64,000 nt of DNA from the NCBI GenBank assembly GCA_030280995.1, contig JASXTE010000017.1:27267998-27331997 (forward strand). The letters run 5' to 3'. The notes under the pieces were generated by a model. The model was not told where the DNA came from. It did not search any database and worked only from the letters and a program-made list of their open reading frames with translations. Position numbers and translations under genes: made by a program. This document shows, piece after piece, positions 33,773 through 45,520 of the stretch; the first letter of the stretch is position 1, and each line of letters opens with the position of its first letter. The DNA comes from Hemileia vastatrix. Its lineage: Eukaryota > Basidiomycota > Pucciniomycetes > Pucciniales > Zaghouaniaceae.

Positions 33773-35497
33773 CTATATACATAAATTATTCAAGCTTGAA
33801 TAAATCTTTTCTAAATCAACTTCATTTTTAGCTGCAAGAATATCACTTTCAATCTTATTTAGACTATTTAAAAAATCACTTGAGTAAAAATTTTTTGGTA
33901 AATTTCGGGGAACACCAATTATACCATTTTTTGAAGATTTTTTCTCAGAAGAGCGCTCATATGTCTTTTTATACTGGAGAAGAGCCCTTTGATTTGTTGC
34001 TAAAGAAAATGCTACTTTATCAAGTAAATGGATACACTCAGTGAGTCGTTGGCTTCTCCATGCAGGTATTACACGTATGGGCCGCTTTGTAGACTCTTTT
34101 TCTTCCTCGATATCTGATGTGCATTCAGTTGTCAAAAAGAGGGCGATAAAATCTTCATTTCCATGGCAGTATTTACCCAATATAGTCCAACGTGTTTCAG
34201 CTATCTAAAATGTTAAATAAAATCATATCTTGTAAGTAGCTTTTATTTTGAAAGATTAGGGGAAATTCTCACTTTTTTTCGGTGTCTTTGCACTTGTGCC
34301 TTGGAATGGTTTATCTTCTTGATATCCGCAAGAGAAGTATCTTTTCTTCCTTTATACTTCCTCAACTCTTTACCTTTATTTAAAACCCACTGTTCAATGA
34401 CAATGGAAATAAATTTGAATTTCTCTGCGTCCACCCAATTCACCGTCTTAAGCCAAGTCAGTGCAAATTCTGCCAAAATTGCCGATACTACTTGATTCCA
34501 GACTGATCCTGAAAATGATTTGCATGACCATTCAAAAGTAAGTCTCGGGAATCCTTTTTCTTGTAAAGCCCGCTCAAGATTTTTCTTCAATTTCATCGGG
34601 ACAGGAGGACCACCAGGAATGTTCAATAAATCACTCGTAGGCTGAAAAGCAGGCAAACCAATTTTCGCTCCAATGTGAGCAGCTGCAGTTCTAGCTAAAT
34701 AGTCTTTATCAGCAGCAGTTTTTGGCTGATGAATTGAGAAAACCTTTTCAATTGCCTGTCGAAGTAGATTCTTTTTGTTCTGAGTCCAATTAAGCCAATT
34801 TTTAACCTCCTCTTCAGTTGGGCTTTCTGGATAGTGATTCAGTTGTGTCGGGCCACCCAGGCACACTCTTAAGAAGTGATGAATATTTCGGCTGATTGTT
34901 TCAGAACTTCTGGGTGCATTTCTTGCTTTCGAGATGGATTTTATGACTTTTTCTTGACGACCCTCTGCTGTTCTTCTCTCAGCCGCTTTCCTTTTTTGCT
35001 CCTTAAAATTATTTCGTAGCTTTGGATCAAAAGTGCCTACAAAACAGGGAAAAAAATTAAATCAGTCATTAAAAGTACATTTGCATTTATCAAAATAATT
35101 TCAAGTACTCAACTAGAAAATTCAGGTTCATCTGGATTTTGTTCAGTATTCTTGGGCAGGAAATCATTCAGTAACCCGGCAACAAATTCAGCATTCTTAG
35201 CAGCCCCATTTTGATTTGTCTGTTCCTCTCGATTTTGATGCGGAGTATTTTTCTGCCTTTGGTCGTTAGATGCAGATGTAGAAGGACCAGCGTGGGGGTT
35301 ACTGTTACCATCCTTAGCTTCTGGATTTGGAGTCTCGTATTCCACATCCATATCCATAGTTCCATTATCAATAATAGAATTTAACAATTGACCTATTTTT
35401 TGTGAAATTGAAGTCAAATTAGAAATATCAAATTATTAACTTGGCAGAATGATTTAGTAGATAACAATGTCTTACTCATATCAAAATCTTTGTCCAT
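33773..35497 (-). CDS. Accessory protein A of giant CACTA (unknown function)
   Basis: Four exons (35497-35476, 35392-35114, 35036-34273, 34204-33773) join in phase to 498 residues. An acidic, polar N-terminus (EYETPNPEAKDGNSN...) is followed by a basic helix (FKEQKRKAAERRTAEGRQEK), a folded middle part (GGPPVPMKLKKNLERAL, FEWSCKSFSGSVWN) and a C-terminal module with IPAWRS and PRNLPKNFYSSDFLNSL. The middle and C-terminal modules, and an intron after a RKK triplet, match accessory protein B at 41079-42213. I recall similar proteins, with PAWRS...L..LD and LP..CY...YL motifs, as abundant uncharacterised proteins of rust fungi; the function is unknown. It may be a DNA-binding partner of the transposase. 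Confidence 0.72.
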
Positions 35498-35889
35498 ATT
35501 TTAATCCTTTACAATAATTTTTTTAAAAGTGTTGTTAATTAATCAGAGAAAAATTTATAAAGAGTTTTGGAATTGGGCTTGAAAATTGCCTTCCTAAACT
35601 GAAATGAGTATTATTTATACTTCCCACCTTACTTATTACTTTTTCTAAATTTTTTTATCTCTGTCGAATTCCTACCAAATTCATGTTTGATATCTCATAA
35701 TGCTGAGTGATGTTTGGAATTATGCAACTATTTTTTTATATCACGTTGTTAAGGCATTGCTCAATCAAAAAAATCTTTATTCTCCCATTCTCCACCCAAA
35801 ATTGTGCCATTCATCACTTTGCTTGCATTACCACTCCTTTCAAATGCCAAAGGATCAAAATTAACTCAAACTGCTTCTATTCAGAGTAA
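35498..35889. other. Spacer between accessory protein A and transposase
   Basis: AT-rich, about 390 bp. It should contain the promoter of accessory protein A and the 3' end of the transposase transcript. No gene seen. Confidence 0.4.
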
Positions 35890-38800
35890 TTAGTTTTGAC
35901 TTACAATGGACCTCAACCCAACAGCCGTGATAATCTTTTCTTTCATACCAAAAGTTCCTCGCTGATGTTTCAGGATAGCTGCATGTCCTATTATCGACTT
36001 TTCACTTACAACAATAGCGGCGGCCTTAGAATCCCTGAGTACTCTGCTATTTAGAAGAGTATGACTCTCATAAGGATCCTTGTGTGTTTCGCTAGGCAGG
36101 ATTTCTTTGAAAGGACTAACAATCGCCCAAACCTCTCCCTTGTCCTCTTTTGATGTGAATAACATATCAATCTGACCAAAACTCCAATCATCACAATATT
36201 TGAATTCGATTGTTGAGTTACCTTCATGCTTAGATTTTGTCATAAATCGTTTTCCTTTTAACACAAAGCTTCTGAGTACTTGCACCACTCTTTCAACTTT
36301 GATCTCTGATAATGACAAATGCCGTCTTAAACTATCTTTTCCAATTCGTGCTTTTGCCCATTTTTGAAAAATTGCTTCATCCAGCGTAATACACTCTTTC
36401 ACACTATCCAAATCTTTCGTCATTTTTTCATCTTTGTTTAGCTCCATGTTTTCTTCTTTTTCATACTGCATTAGAACTGTCTTGACATGCCAATACTTGA
36501 GAATCGTTTTTGGTATCTCATCTTACATACAAAATATGATATTAATAATTGTTAAATATTCAATGAAAAATTTTATTTTGACATACAAGAATGATGATTA
36601 TTTGAAATACTTGAAAGTTTACCATTTATTCTTTCAGCTGCCCATGTGGCAGTATAAGCAGGTGGCCCAAATCGTTTTATCACATCAGGGAAATGCTGAG
36701 TTAGGTGGAGGTTTGGCTTTATCCTTTGATGTTTCCATCCACTCTGAAGACATTGACGGTATTCAAAAAGAAGGTTTTCTAAATCTTTCACCTCATCTTT
36801 TGATATTTTCTTCAGGGTTAGAAAGTTCGTAATCGAAATCAAAGTGGTCAATGATTTTAGTAGTATTGATTCTCTGGACGGTAATTCTAAGCCTGTTGAG
36901 CATCCCTGTGATGAACTTTGCTGAAACCAAAGTGGTATCAATGCAAGTGGATAGTAGACAGTATACAGTACATGCCACTCAGCTGCCTTTAGTGAACCTC
37001 CAGTTTTTGATCCCAATTTTTTCGGTACCCGTGTAAACCAAGAAGGAGTTATTGTCTGCTGAATAACCTTCCTTACCACTAGCAATTCATCTCCCGTTAA
37101 TCTAGGGTCTAAAAAGTCTGCAGAATCTTTTACTTCTTTACCCAAAGCATTTTCATTTCCCTTAGCTGTCACGTGCGACCCCTCAGAAGAGTCTTCACTA
37201 GCTATTTTTGATGATTCGCCTTTAGTTCCACTCCGCAAATTATAACTTGAACTAACTGGGATACCACTCGAGTGATCAAAAAAGATGCTTGAAGAGTTTG
37301 ACTGAGATTGGGATCTGAGGAAATAACTATCGGTTTTTTGATGCTTCCTTACATTAACACCCTTTTCACTCGCTATCATTTTAAGATTTAACTCAGTTAA
37401 AGGTTGCATACTACCACTCCTGGATGACAAGAATTCCAGCTTATTTTCTTGATCGGATTCATACTGCCGCTTTCGAGAACTTCTTACATCTTTCTCTGGA
37501 TAAACTGAATCATCCAAATCTTTAATATTCCAATTCTCTGCCTTCTTCAACTTCTTTTCAAGGTCGATCTCTGCATCTTCAATTCGTAAAAACATCCTGC
37601 TGTGATCCTTAAGATTACCCAGCATATGGCAATGCATCATATCCAAAGCACAATATTCTATCGGTCTCCAGTAGCTCAATTCATTCAAAGCACTCCAGCG
37701 GACACCATGCTCTAAAACAATTTTTTCTTGTTCCCAATGTGTTGTTGCATTTTTCCATTCTTTCGCATGTTTCATGTGTTCTTCATGGGTCCGACAAGGA
37801 AATTTATTCACATCGTACTCATCATTTTCATTAATTGATAATAAACAGAAAGAACAAAATCGTGTTGCTGAGTGGCCAGCAAAGCCTGCTACTTTCCAAA
37901 GTGCTGGAATATCTGCAATTAATGGGAAGATTGCAGCTCGGATTTTTTCACCTTCTGGATGAGAATGTGTGGAGCTGACCCATATGCCTTCCCAAAGTAC
38001 TTTGAATTCATCAACTAAAGGCTTCAAAAGATGGTAAAATTGTTCACTCATTGGCTCATTTGGACCTGGTATTATCGAGAATAGAAATAAATTTTCTTCG
38101 CAATATCGTTCAGATGGTGGTAAGCTCATACAAATAAGCATAATCAACCCAACTGATTTCTGATGACTTCCAATCCGATTACCTCCAGGCCGGAACCAGT
38201 CCACGTATAAGCTGAACACCAAATTGCCAGGAGTTGAAGCAAAAGCAGAATAGCCATCCTCTGAAGCATTTGAATCTTCAGGGAAATTCTTCCAAATCTC
38301 CCCTTCCCAGATGTCATCCATTACATTAAAATCTGATCTTCTAAAAGATTTGCACTTTTGAGTCCCTTCATCAAAATCTTTCTGCTTCAATTTCATCGAA
38401 ATCCAATCAACAAACACATTATATAGAAATATTTTTTTTGGCTTGTAAATGATTTTTTTTTTCTTTGTAAGATTTAGTGTAAAGATCTTCATTACACTGC
38501 GGAGACTTTTCTTTTTCTGGTAACTGTTTCACATATTTTTTCGATGATGACATGAATACTTGAGTGCATGTTTTAATAGAAGGATGATCATCCAGATCAA
38601 ATTCATAAAGAGCAAAACATTTAGCACAGCATGTCCTGGTGACAAGTGTCGGGTAGAGTTTAAGACGATGAAATACCGTTTCGAGTGACTGGGGAATTTT
38701 TTTAATGATTCCATCAACGTTCAATGAGCGATCATCACCAAGAATTTTCAAATTTTTTATTTGGTTTTTTAGGAAAGATTCACATCCTCTTAAGCTGAGT

Positions 38801-39211
38801 TTATTCGATGAATAAAGATTCGCTGCCTGTAACATTACTGATCGACTATACTTCTCCTCAGCTACCATGCTACACTGGCCAAGAATAGTGCCAGTTAACT
38901 TTGGAGTTAAAGAATTCGGTAACTAAAAAATAAATGTTTTAGATTTTATTCTCTAAACATTCTCTCCACATATAACCTTTGTCAATTTTAAAAAATGAAA
39001 ATACCTGAGATGAACTGCCAGAATTTCCCTCCAACATAGAATCTTTAATACAGTCTGTATTAATTTTCTTTGCACATTTGGTTTGATGATTCTTGTAAGA
39101 CTTTGCAGTTTTATATATAACTCCTGTTCGGTAGGTTCCAAGTGGCGTTAGATGAACCTTGAATGCACAACCTAATGTTGTACATTCACAAATTTTTGGC
39201 TGAAATGGCAT
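35890..39211 (-). CDS. CACTA (Tnp2-type) transposase, one frameshift
   Basis: Three exons (39211-39005, 38922-36623, 36521-35890). Removing one base from an A10 run at 38453-38462 gives exactly 1045 residues in phase. The N-terminus has a zinc-finger-like start (CECTTLGC ... HQTKC), then CCAKCFALYEF typical of fungal CACTA transposases. The catalytic region has NLVFSLYVDWFRPGGN, LPPSERYCEENLFL, IIPGPNEPMSEQ, LLKPLVDEF, FCSFCLL, LDMMHCHMLGN and WAAERIN. The D of VDWF, the D of LDMMH and the E of AAERIN are plausible catalytic residues by family position. It would cut at the CACCACGC ends and insert with a 3-bp duplication. The frameshift means the copy is dead, uses slippage, or contains a sequencing error. 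Confidence 0.85.
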
Positions 39212-41078
39212 TGATGAGGGATATTCAGAATTGGGAAAATGAATTTGAAGTTTGGGAGGGCAATTTCAAAAACCAACGTTGAAACTAATTTGTTTGTCCT
39301 AGATTTTCTAAATAATTATTATTTGCATTCGCATACTTGCTAATATGAATACAAATTTTATGCAAAAAATTAGAGTAAACTATCCAATTTATTTCCATGT
39401 TTGAATGTACTTTTATCAAGAGATTAATCAAAAAATAAATTTTCACCTCTAAGTACTTGAAAGGATTCATCTATCTCTACCATGAAAACAAAACTATTTG
39501 ATATCTGGTGTTATTAATCTTAATTTATAATGGTTAGATAATTTTATTTATTATAATAATTTATTGAATTATCATTTATAGAAATATTAATATCTTAAAA
39601 TGGTACCAAAATCATACATTTTTAGTTTTGCACAGGTTTCAATGAATAATCAATCCATCACATAATAATAATCATCATTGAAAAAATCATTTCAAGGATT
39701 TATATTCCTTTTGTAATAAAATATTGAAATTAATAATATATGAAAAATAACACAAATCTTTTTTGTTCCTAATTGATTGTATATATTTTATTCCTTTACC
39801 CATTTTACTCTTATCTCCTTTTTTCAAATATATTCAATTTTTCTTGCATCTTACCTACTGAAAATATATTGATGAAATTTCTGGGAGGAAGCAGCTGATA
39901 TGAGTTAACCCATGTTTTTTGAGTTGGTATTAGTGATTAAATTTTGCTCAACCTCTAAAACAACTGTAAATTAATGTATTTTGAAACTCATTATAATCTT
40001 GACATTATTGATGAAATTATATAAAATAGTTCTATTATGAGATATTACTTACGTTCATTGATAATTACTTTTTTTTATCTTATGAGTTTTCCTTCCAATT
40101 CTTGGGTGGGAACTCTATTTTACGGCCGAAAAATAGAGTACACCTCATTGATTTGGGGCATCATGTGAGGTGACTAACTTTATGTTTTTTTTTAGGTCTG
40201 TGGGAATAAAAAATTGAACAAATGCTACATAAATGACTTTATTTACTTTGCCATTACTAAAATAATGGCCTTCTAATTCTACAACAGAATTATCATTTTC
40301 ATCATAGGAACTAGTTCCATCCAGACCTAGAATTAGCATATAGAGAAATTACCCTCTAGATATCCTTTAAATTTTTTCTGAATATTCTTTCTTAAGCACT
40401 ATTTTATGGGTGAATGATAAAATTCACCTCTTGCATTAGGTTTGACAATTGCAATTAATAGCCCGATGTTTTTTTGGTTCATTCAGAAGCATTAATTCAG
40501 AAATATTCCCATAAACATCTTTCAATTACTTACCTTTTGCAAAGATAAAGCCCTTGTCTTTTAAAAAAAATTCATGTAAACAATTTCAACTAACTCTTTT
40601 CAAGTATATGTTTTGTACATGCATATTTGATATCTCTTTATCATCCAGTTGTTCAATTGCTATCTTAATTATGAGTGGAATTTTTTAGACAAAGAATATT
40701 ATTTATTTCAGAAAAATGTCATTTTGTAAATTATATTTACTTAATGTTGTTCGTTTTTATACTTCCCTTTCAGGGAATGCTCATTACTGCTACATATTAA
40801 AATGATCGATATTTTTTTTCTCAGTACACTCCTTTGATAACCATGCTTTCCTCCGATGTATGAGTACTCATCTCATGTAATACACTCAGTTTTTTAATTT
40901 ATATTCCTTTTGATCTATTGTTTTTATGGCTTATTCCTGAGTGTATATTCGTTGTTTTTAGCAACCTCTTTGTAATATCTTCATGTCACTGTTGGAGCTA
41001 TCATATAAGATAGATAATTTCCGCTCTTAGACTCCCCTCCATACTGTAGCATTTATTATACATAATTCTTTATAAATT
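39212..41078. other. AT-rich region between transposase and accessory protein B
   Basis: No gene recognised over about 1.9 kb. It should contain two divergent promoters. One isolated palindrome (40106-40143, AACTCTATTTT-ACGGCCG-AAAAATAGAGT within GTGGG...TACAC) has the same layout as the units of the 27.4-29.5 kb array. Confidence 0.5.
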
Positions 41079-42213
41079 ATGCCTGATTATTGGTCTTACT
41101 TTCCTGCTGGAAAACCTCCCAGAAACTATCGTCAAATAAATAAAATATTTTCCGAAATTCTTCCTCCTTCTAATTCTCCTTTTTGTCGCTGCATCCATAG
41201 TTTTTGTAGAACTCTTATGCAAATATCTCCTACTTCAACATCTTGGAAACTCTTTCCTACAAATCACCAGATTTTTAAATGCTCATTAATTACACATGAA
41301 TCTATTACATCCCCTGTACAGATTTGTTTAGCTTCAGGCTCTAGTGTTGTGACAGAAACGATTCCTCATTCATATTATGAAGCATTTCTCAATGATCTTG
41401 AATCATCAAACTTTCCAGGTCGTAATTTTGCTTGGAATCTGGAATGGCACTCTCACTGGAATCAGTGCTTTGCTCAACTTATTATCAAACATTGGGACAA
41501 TGCTTTCCGAATGATGGCTTTTGCTTCATACCCTATCGATCCAAACACAATTTCCTTTGCTAATCAAATGGGTGTTCTCCATCGATGGTTCCTTGGACAA
41601 CAGAATATGCTTAGACTTGGACACTATTCTCCAGACCATTTGGAGAAAAAAAAAGCTCAAAAGTCTCGGTCTAGGATACGTAAAAAAGTCAGTCTAACAT
41701 CTTTCATATTTTTTCGAGTTCTTTGCTGATAATCTCTTGAAGCTCTCTGTTCATCGTACAAACTTTCTCAAGACCCTTCCTATATGTTCAACAGCAAAAG
41801 ATTTGTTTACTAATGTCAAATGCTGCTCTGACTCAGAAATCAATGAAGATGGGTCAATAAGTAAAGTATCGCTATCATGGAGATCAGATGAATTTTCAAT
41901 TCTAGCACAAAATATCGATCTTAAGTCCCATGAAATGAGTCAAAAATCAAAAACATCATCATTGCCACTAAAAGATCTTGTTTCGATACAAAGGATACAT
42001 TCTGTATCATTACCACCTTCTAGGCTTCGACAGGAATCAGTACCTCGATCTTTACCTCTTGACTGCTATGATAATAATTATTTAGCTACTCTCAATAATC
42101 AAGAAAAAAGAATGTTGAAAATTTCCAACCCAATAAACATCAATAATCTTCTTCAACTGACTGCTCCAACTTCTTCAACTCATTCAGATATTCATCAAGA
42201 ACCATCTTTTTAA
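41079..42213 (+). CDS. Accessory protein B of giant CACTA (paralogue of A)
   Basis: Two exons (41079-41687, 41743-42213) give 359 residues with no stops. The start MPDYWSYFPAGKPPRN is followed by a folded middle part (NDLESSNFPGRNFAWNLEW) and a basic stretch ending RIRKK at the intron. The C-terminal module has SLSWRSDEF and LPLDCYDNNYLATL, matching the WRS and LPKNFYSSDFL motifs of protein A. Intron position and phase after the RKK triplet are the same in both, so they derive from one ancestral gene. It lacks the acidic N-terminal extension of A. Function unknown. It ends 109 bp from the SNF2 stop codon, tail to tail. Confidence 0.72.
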
Positions 42214-42321
42214 GCTGAAATGGTTCATCTCCACTATTTGGTACACTGAGCCTTGAAAATAAAAATTTAAATAATTAGTTTTCATTTTTTCATCAATATA
42301 AAATTTATTTTACATACATAG

Positions 42322-44590
42322 TTAACTTCTCCTTTTTTTTTGAATGTTGTACATACTGAATTCAATACTCTTTCTCACAAAATATTTAATGACATGGACC
42401 TTGTTTTTTTGACCCATTCGAAAAAGCCGATCAATAGCTTGGGATTCTATTGATGGATTCCAGCTTGGCTCCTGCACAAATTCACAATAATAAAACATTC
42501 AATTAATAAGTGTTCCCAGTTGAATTTCTTGTATTAAGTGAAAATTATATGCTAAAATACCATTATGTAAACATTTTGTGCACATTTTAAATCAATACCT
42601 ATCCCTGCTGACTTAATGGAGCCAAGAAGAACAAAGCAATTGATATCGTTTTTAAACCTGTTTAGACTTTCATCTCGGGCCCTCCGACTCAAATCACCTA
42701 CATACATTGTAAAGCCAATGTTATACTCTTTTAGGGCTTTCGAAATCCTTTTGAAAATAATCACTCCTTTAATTTTCCTTCATCAAAAAGTGTTAAGTTA
42801 GTCACTTACATTTCTAAAAAGTCCACATATTCTGAAAAGATGACTGCTTTGGGCTCCTTTATGCCTCTTTGCCCTTGCACAAACTCCATCACATGCTCAA
42901 TGAGATGTAATATCTTAGCCAAATCTCTCCATGTATACCTATCAGGCCGTTCATCTTTTCTAAATTCATACATTGGATGGTTTCAAAATAGTTGTAAAAC
43001 CTTTAGTTGCCGTAGAAATTCACTATTATCCCAAGTTTGTTTTTGATCACGATTTGGACCAAATTGCTTGTAAAATTCTTCCTGTAGTTTGTCCAGTCTT
43101 TTTTGCCAGTGTCTTCCGAATCTCACTAATATACCTTCTTCAACCTTTTTAGGGAGATTTAGCACAACATCCTTCGTTCTCCGTAAGCAGACTACCTTCA
43201 TAAGGTGGTTGATAGTTTTGACTGCCTGCAGTGAACCAACTTTCAGTTTCGGTGTAATTTGTTCTCTCCAAAGAGACTCCTCATCCCATCCATCCAATTG
43301 AAGAAAAGTGATTAAACTCTGCAGATCTTCTGGTGAGTTTTGTAATGGTGTTCCTGTCAAACATAGTCGATGCTTGGAAAGTAAACTAAAAATCTTCTGT
43401 GTCCTTTTGGCTAGAGGATTTTTGATGTAGCTATAATAAATTATTGTTTCTTGTTAAATCTCCTAACATCATTTTTTGTGTCAAGTTACATATATAACTT
43501 ACTGTGCTTCATCCAGAACAATTCGATACCATATAATGTTACTTATCAGTGATAACTTTTTTTCCATTTGCTTAGTTATTGTCGAAGGGCTGACTGTTTC
43601 ATAAGTGGTAAGTACAATCGCAGTTCGCTGGAGCTTTTCTTCTCGTAAATTATCACAAATCTGACCATGAAATACATGGTATGGAAGAGATCGAGGGTTG
43701 AAATGAAGATTTATTTCATTTTCCCAGTTCGAGAGTACAGATAATGGGCATATAATTAGTGTGGCAAAACTTAGTTTTTTACCAAAAAGCTCCAATCTTT
43801 GTTGAAATTTTATTGCTTGCTCTTGTGTTGCACTTATCAGAGCAAGTGTCGATAGTGTTTTTCCTAAACCCATGTCATCTGCAAGTACTGACCCATATCC
43901 ACCAAAGTGTTGTTCAATATTTTCATAATTTCGTTTTCGAGGATGGTACACACTGTGAAGCCATTTATTATCATCATGCTCTCAAAGCTTATCCAGTTTA
44001 TCTTTCATAAATTTTTCGTTATCAATCATAAAGTTGACTGCTTGAAGTTGGTGCGTTTTTAATGCCGTTTTTATTCCTAGTATTTGATTTTGAGTTATCG
44101 AATTTCGTCCAATCCTAAATGAGTCAATTTCTGACCAATAAGAAGCAATATTGTAAAATGTTTTGCTGTCGTAATCATCGATTTCAAGTATACTTATTCC
44201 AGCAAGATAAAATTTTTGTTTTATTTCATTAAGATGCCTTTCGATTCCAAATAAAGTGCACCACAGCTGCAATGTTTCATTTTGCTGTTTGACTATGTAG
44301 CTCTGAAAATAGGCTTTATGCTGCGGCTGCATCACAGATTCAAAGTTCAACCGATGAGAACAGTCGCCAATTTCTCCAAGAAGCGGTCCAATTTGTTCAC
44401 TTTGCTTTTCCGAAAGATCTCCAATAATTTTAAGAGTCTTTGTGTCTAACATAGAAAGAATATGAACTCTTTTTCTACCTCGCTGAAGCATTGCCTTTTC
44501 CGTTTGGTTTTTTGATAATTGTAATATCATATATGATGGTGTTGGTTCAAATGAAACCATAAATTGACCAAGACATTTCAAGGAACTCAT
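42322..44590 (-). pseudogene. SNF2-family helicase with in-frame stops
   Basis: Reads from MSSLKCLGQF at 44590. After a family-specific N-terminal domain come the SNF2 motifs: DDMGLGKT (Walker A), LIICPLSVLSNW, DEAH (formed across the intron with donor at 43502), LTGTPLQNSPEDL, LRRTKD, NHPMYEF, KAVIFSEY, GIGIDL and WNPSIESQAIDRLFRMGQ. The closest types are Rad5/HLTF-like SNF2 ATPases, which move or remodel nucleosomes. Two TGA codons interrupt it, at 43982-43984 and at about 42983-42985 where relatives have CNHP. The junction near 42765-42810 does not join in phase. It was probably active cargo and is now decayed, unless the stops are recoded. Confidence 0.82.
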
Positions 44591-45482
44591 TTTGTGGAGA
44601 TATGAGAAGGAGCAAAAATGAATATAAATGGTTTAGAAGTTGCACAATCCAATTAATCAATATTTAGACATATTGCATGAATATGCAGATCATGTTTGCC
44701 AGGAGCCCAGTGACTGCATGGAAATGATCAGTAAAATGTATATAATAACACAATAATTTTTGTCAGAATTTTGAAGTCAATTTATGGTTACCTTGAATAG
44801 GTTTTTAACTGAACCCATACCATAACTCAAAATATTGATAAGTATCTTCTTAAAAATCCAAAAAATTATGTACATACAGATTCTTTTAGTTAAAATGAAG
44901 TTCAATGATTTTTCTACAAGGAACCAATGTATGTTATAAGAGTAGTGAAAATTTCACATGAAATTACACTTTGAGTAAAATTTTTAGATATCTTTCTTAC
45001 ATTTTTTGTTTTGTCAGATAATATATGACAAAAATGTGTTGATTAAAAAAAAGTTAGGTTTTAAGAGATCCCAAGACTTCTGAAAATCCCAAAAATAATC
45101 TTGAATAACCAAGCCACTCATTATGTATTATCAATTTGAAAAAATGATTATATCCTTAAAATGAGAGAAGCCAAATAATACTAAAAAGCCTACATTATCA
45201 GTCTCCCATATTTTAAAGCCGAACATTATAATTCAGTCTAAAAGGATGGCTTTCAATTTTGACTAATCATCTTTAAAAAAAAAGCATCCAACTTTTACTT
45301 GTTTCAAGCACAAAATATCATGCAATTCTCTATTCAGACATTCATTATACTTTCACAGAAGATCCATTAAGTATTGGCACAGAGTTCAGGATAATGTCAA
45401 GCAGATTTCAGTCTCATTTGAGTATCAGTTCAGTCTGAGTTCAGTCTGAGTTCAGTCTGAGTTCCATCTGACTTCAAGTTGA
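44591..45482. other. Right non-coding zone with subterminal repeats
   Basis: AT-rich without a gene. Near the end, GAGTTCAGTCT repeats three times in tandem (about 45420-45465). Similar AACTCAG motifs occur inside the MITE at 54147-54406. Repeated short motifs next to the ends are usual binding sites for CACTA transposition proteins; that role is inferred. Confidence 0.55.
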
Positions 45483-45520
45483 GGACTTGCTAGCAAGTCC
45501 CCCCCAAATATTGCGTGGTG
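45483..45520 (-). repeat. Right terminal inverted repeat of giant CACTA
   Basis: GGACTTGCTAGCAAGTCC, then CCCCCAAATATTGCGTGGTG. It mirrors the left end with a few differences in the G/C run. It is followed by the GGT duplication at 45521-45523. Confidence 0.92.

Larger units (their letters stand above)
20669..45520. mobile_element. Giant (24.85-kb) CACTA-type element with TET and SNF2 cargo
   Basis: Terminal inverted repeats start CACCACGCAATAT, then a G-run, then the palindrome GGACTTGCTAGCAAGTCC (left 20669-20706, right 45483-45520). The target duplication is GGT (20666-20668 and 45521-45523), confirmed by uninterrupted copies of the target. CACTA (CMC/EnSpm) elements typically start CACTA/CACTG and duplicate three bases, and the encoded transposase is Tnp2-type, so class and boundaries agree. 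Contents from left: no-gene zone, hairpin array, structured-RNA introns, TET-like gene, long inverted repeat, orphan gene, accessory protein A, transposase, accessory protein B, SNF2 helicase, subterminal repeats. It sits inside the inner Harbinger element. Typical CACTA elements are a few kb to about 15 kb. Confidence 0.9.

Noticed and set aside
35890..39211. KDZ-type (Kyakuja-Dileera-Zisupton) transposase, expected next to a TET-like gene
   Set aside because: The motifs (PPSERY, IIPGP, DMMH, ERIN) and CACCA ends with a 3-bp duplication fit Tnp2/CACTA instead.
43499..43510. DEAQ box in the SNF2 helicase
   Set aside because: The last residue comes from reading into the intron; splicing gives DEAH.
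45483..45520. Helitron 3' hairpin end
   Set aside because: The same hairpin sits at both ends as an inverted repeat with target duplication, which Helitrons lack.
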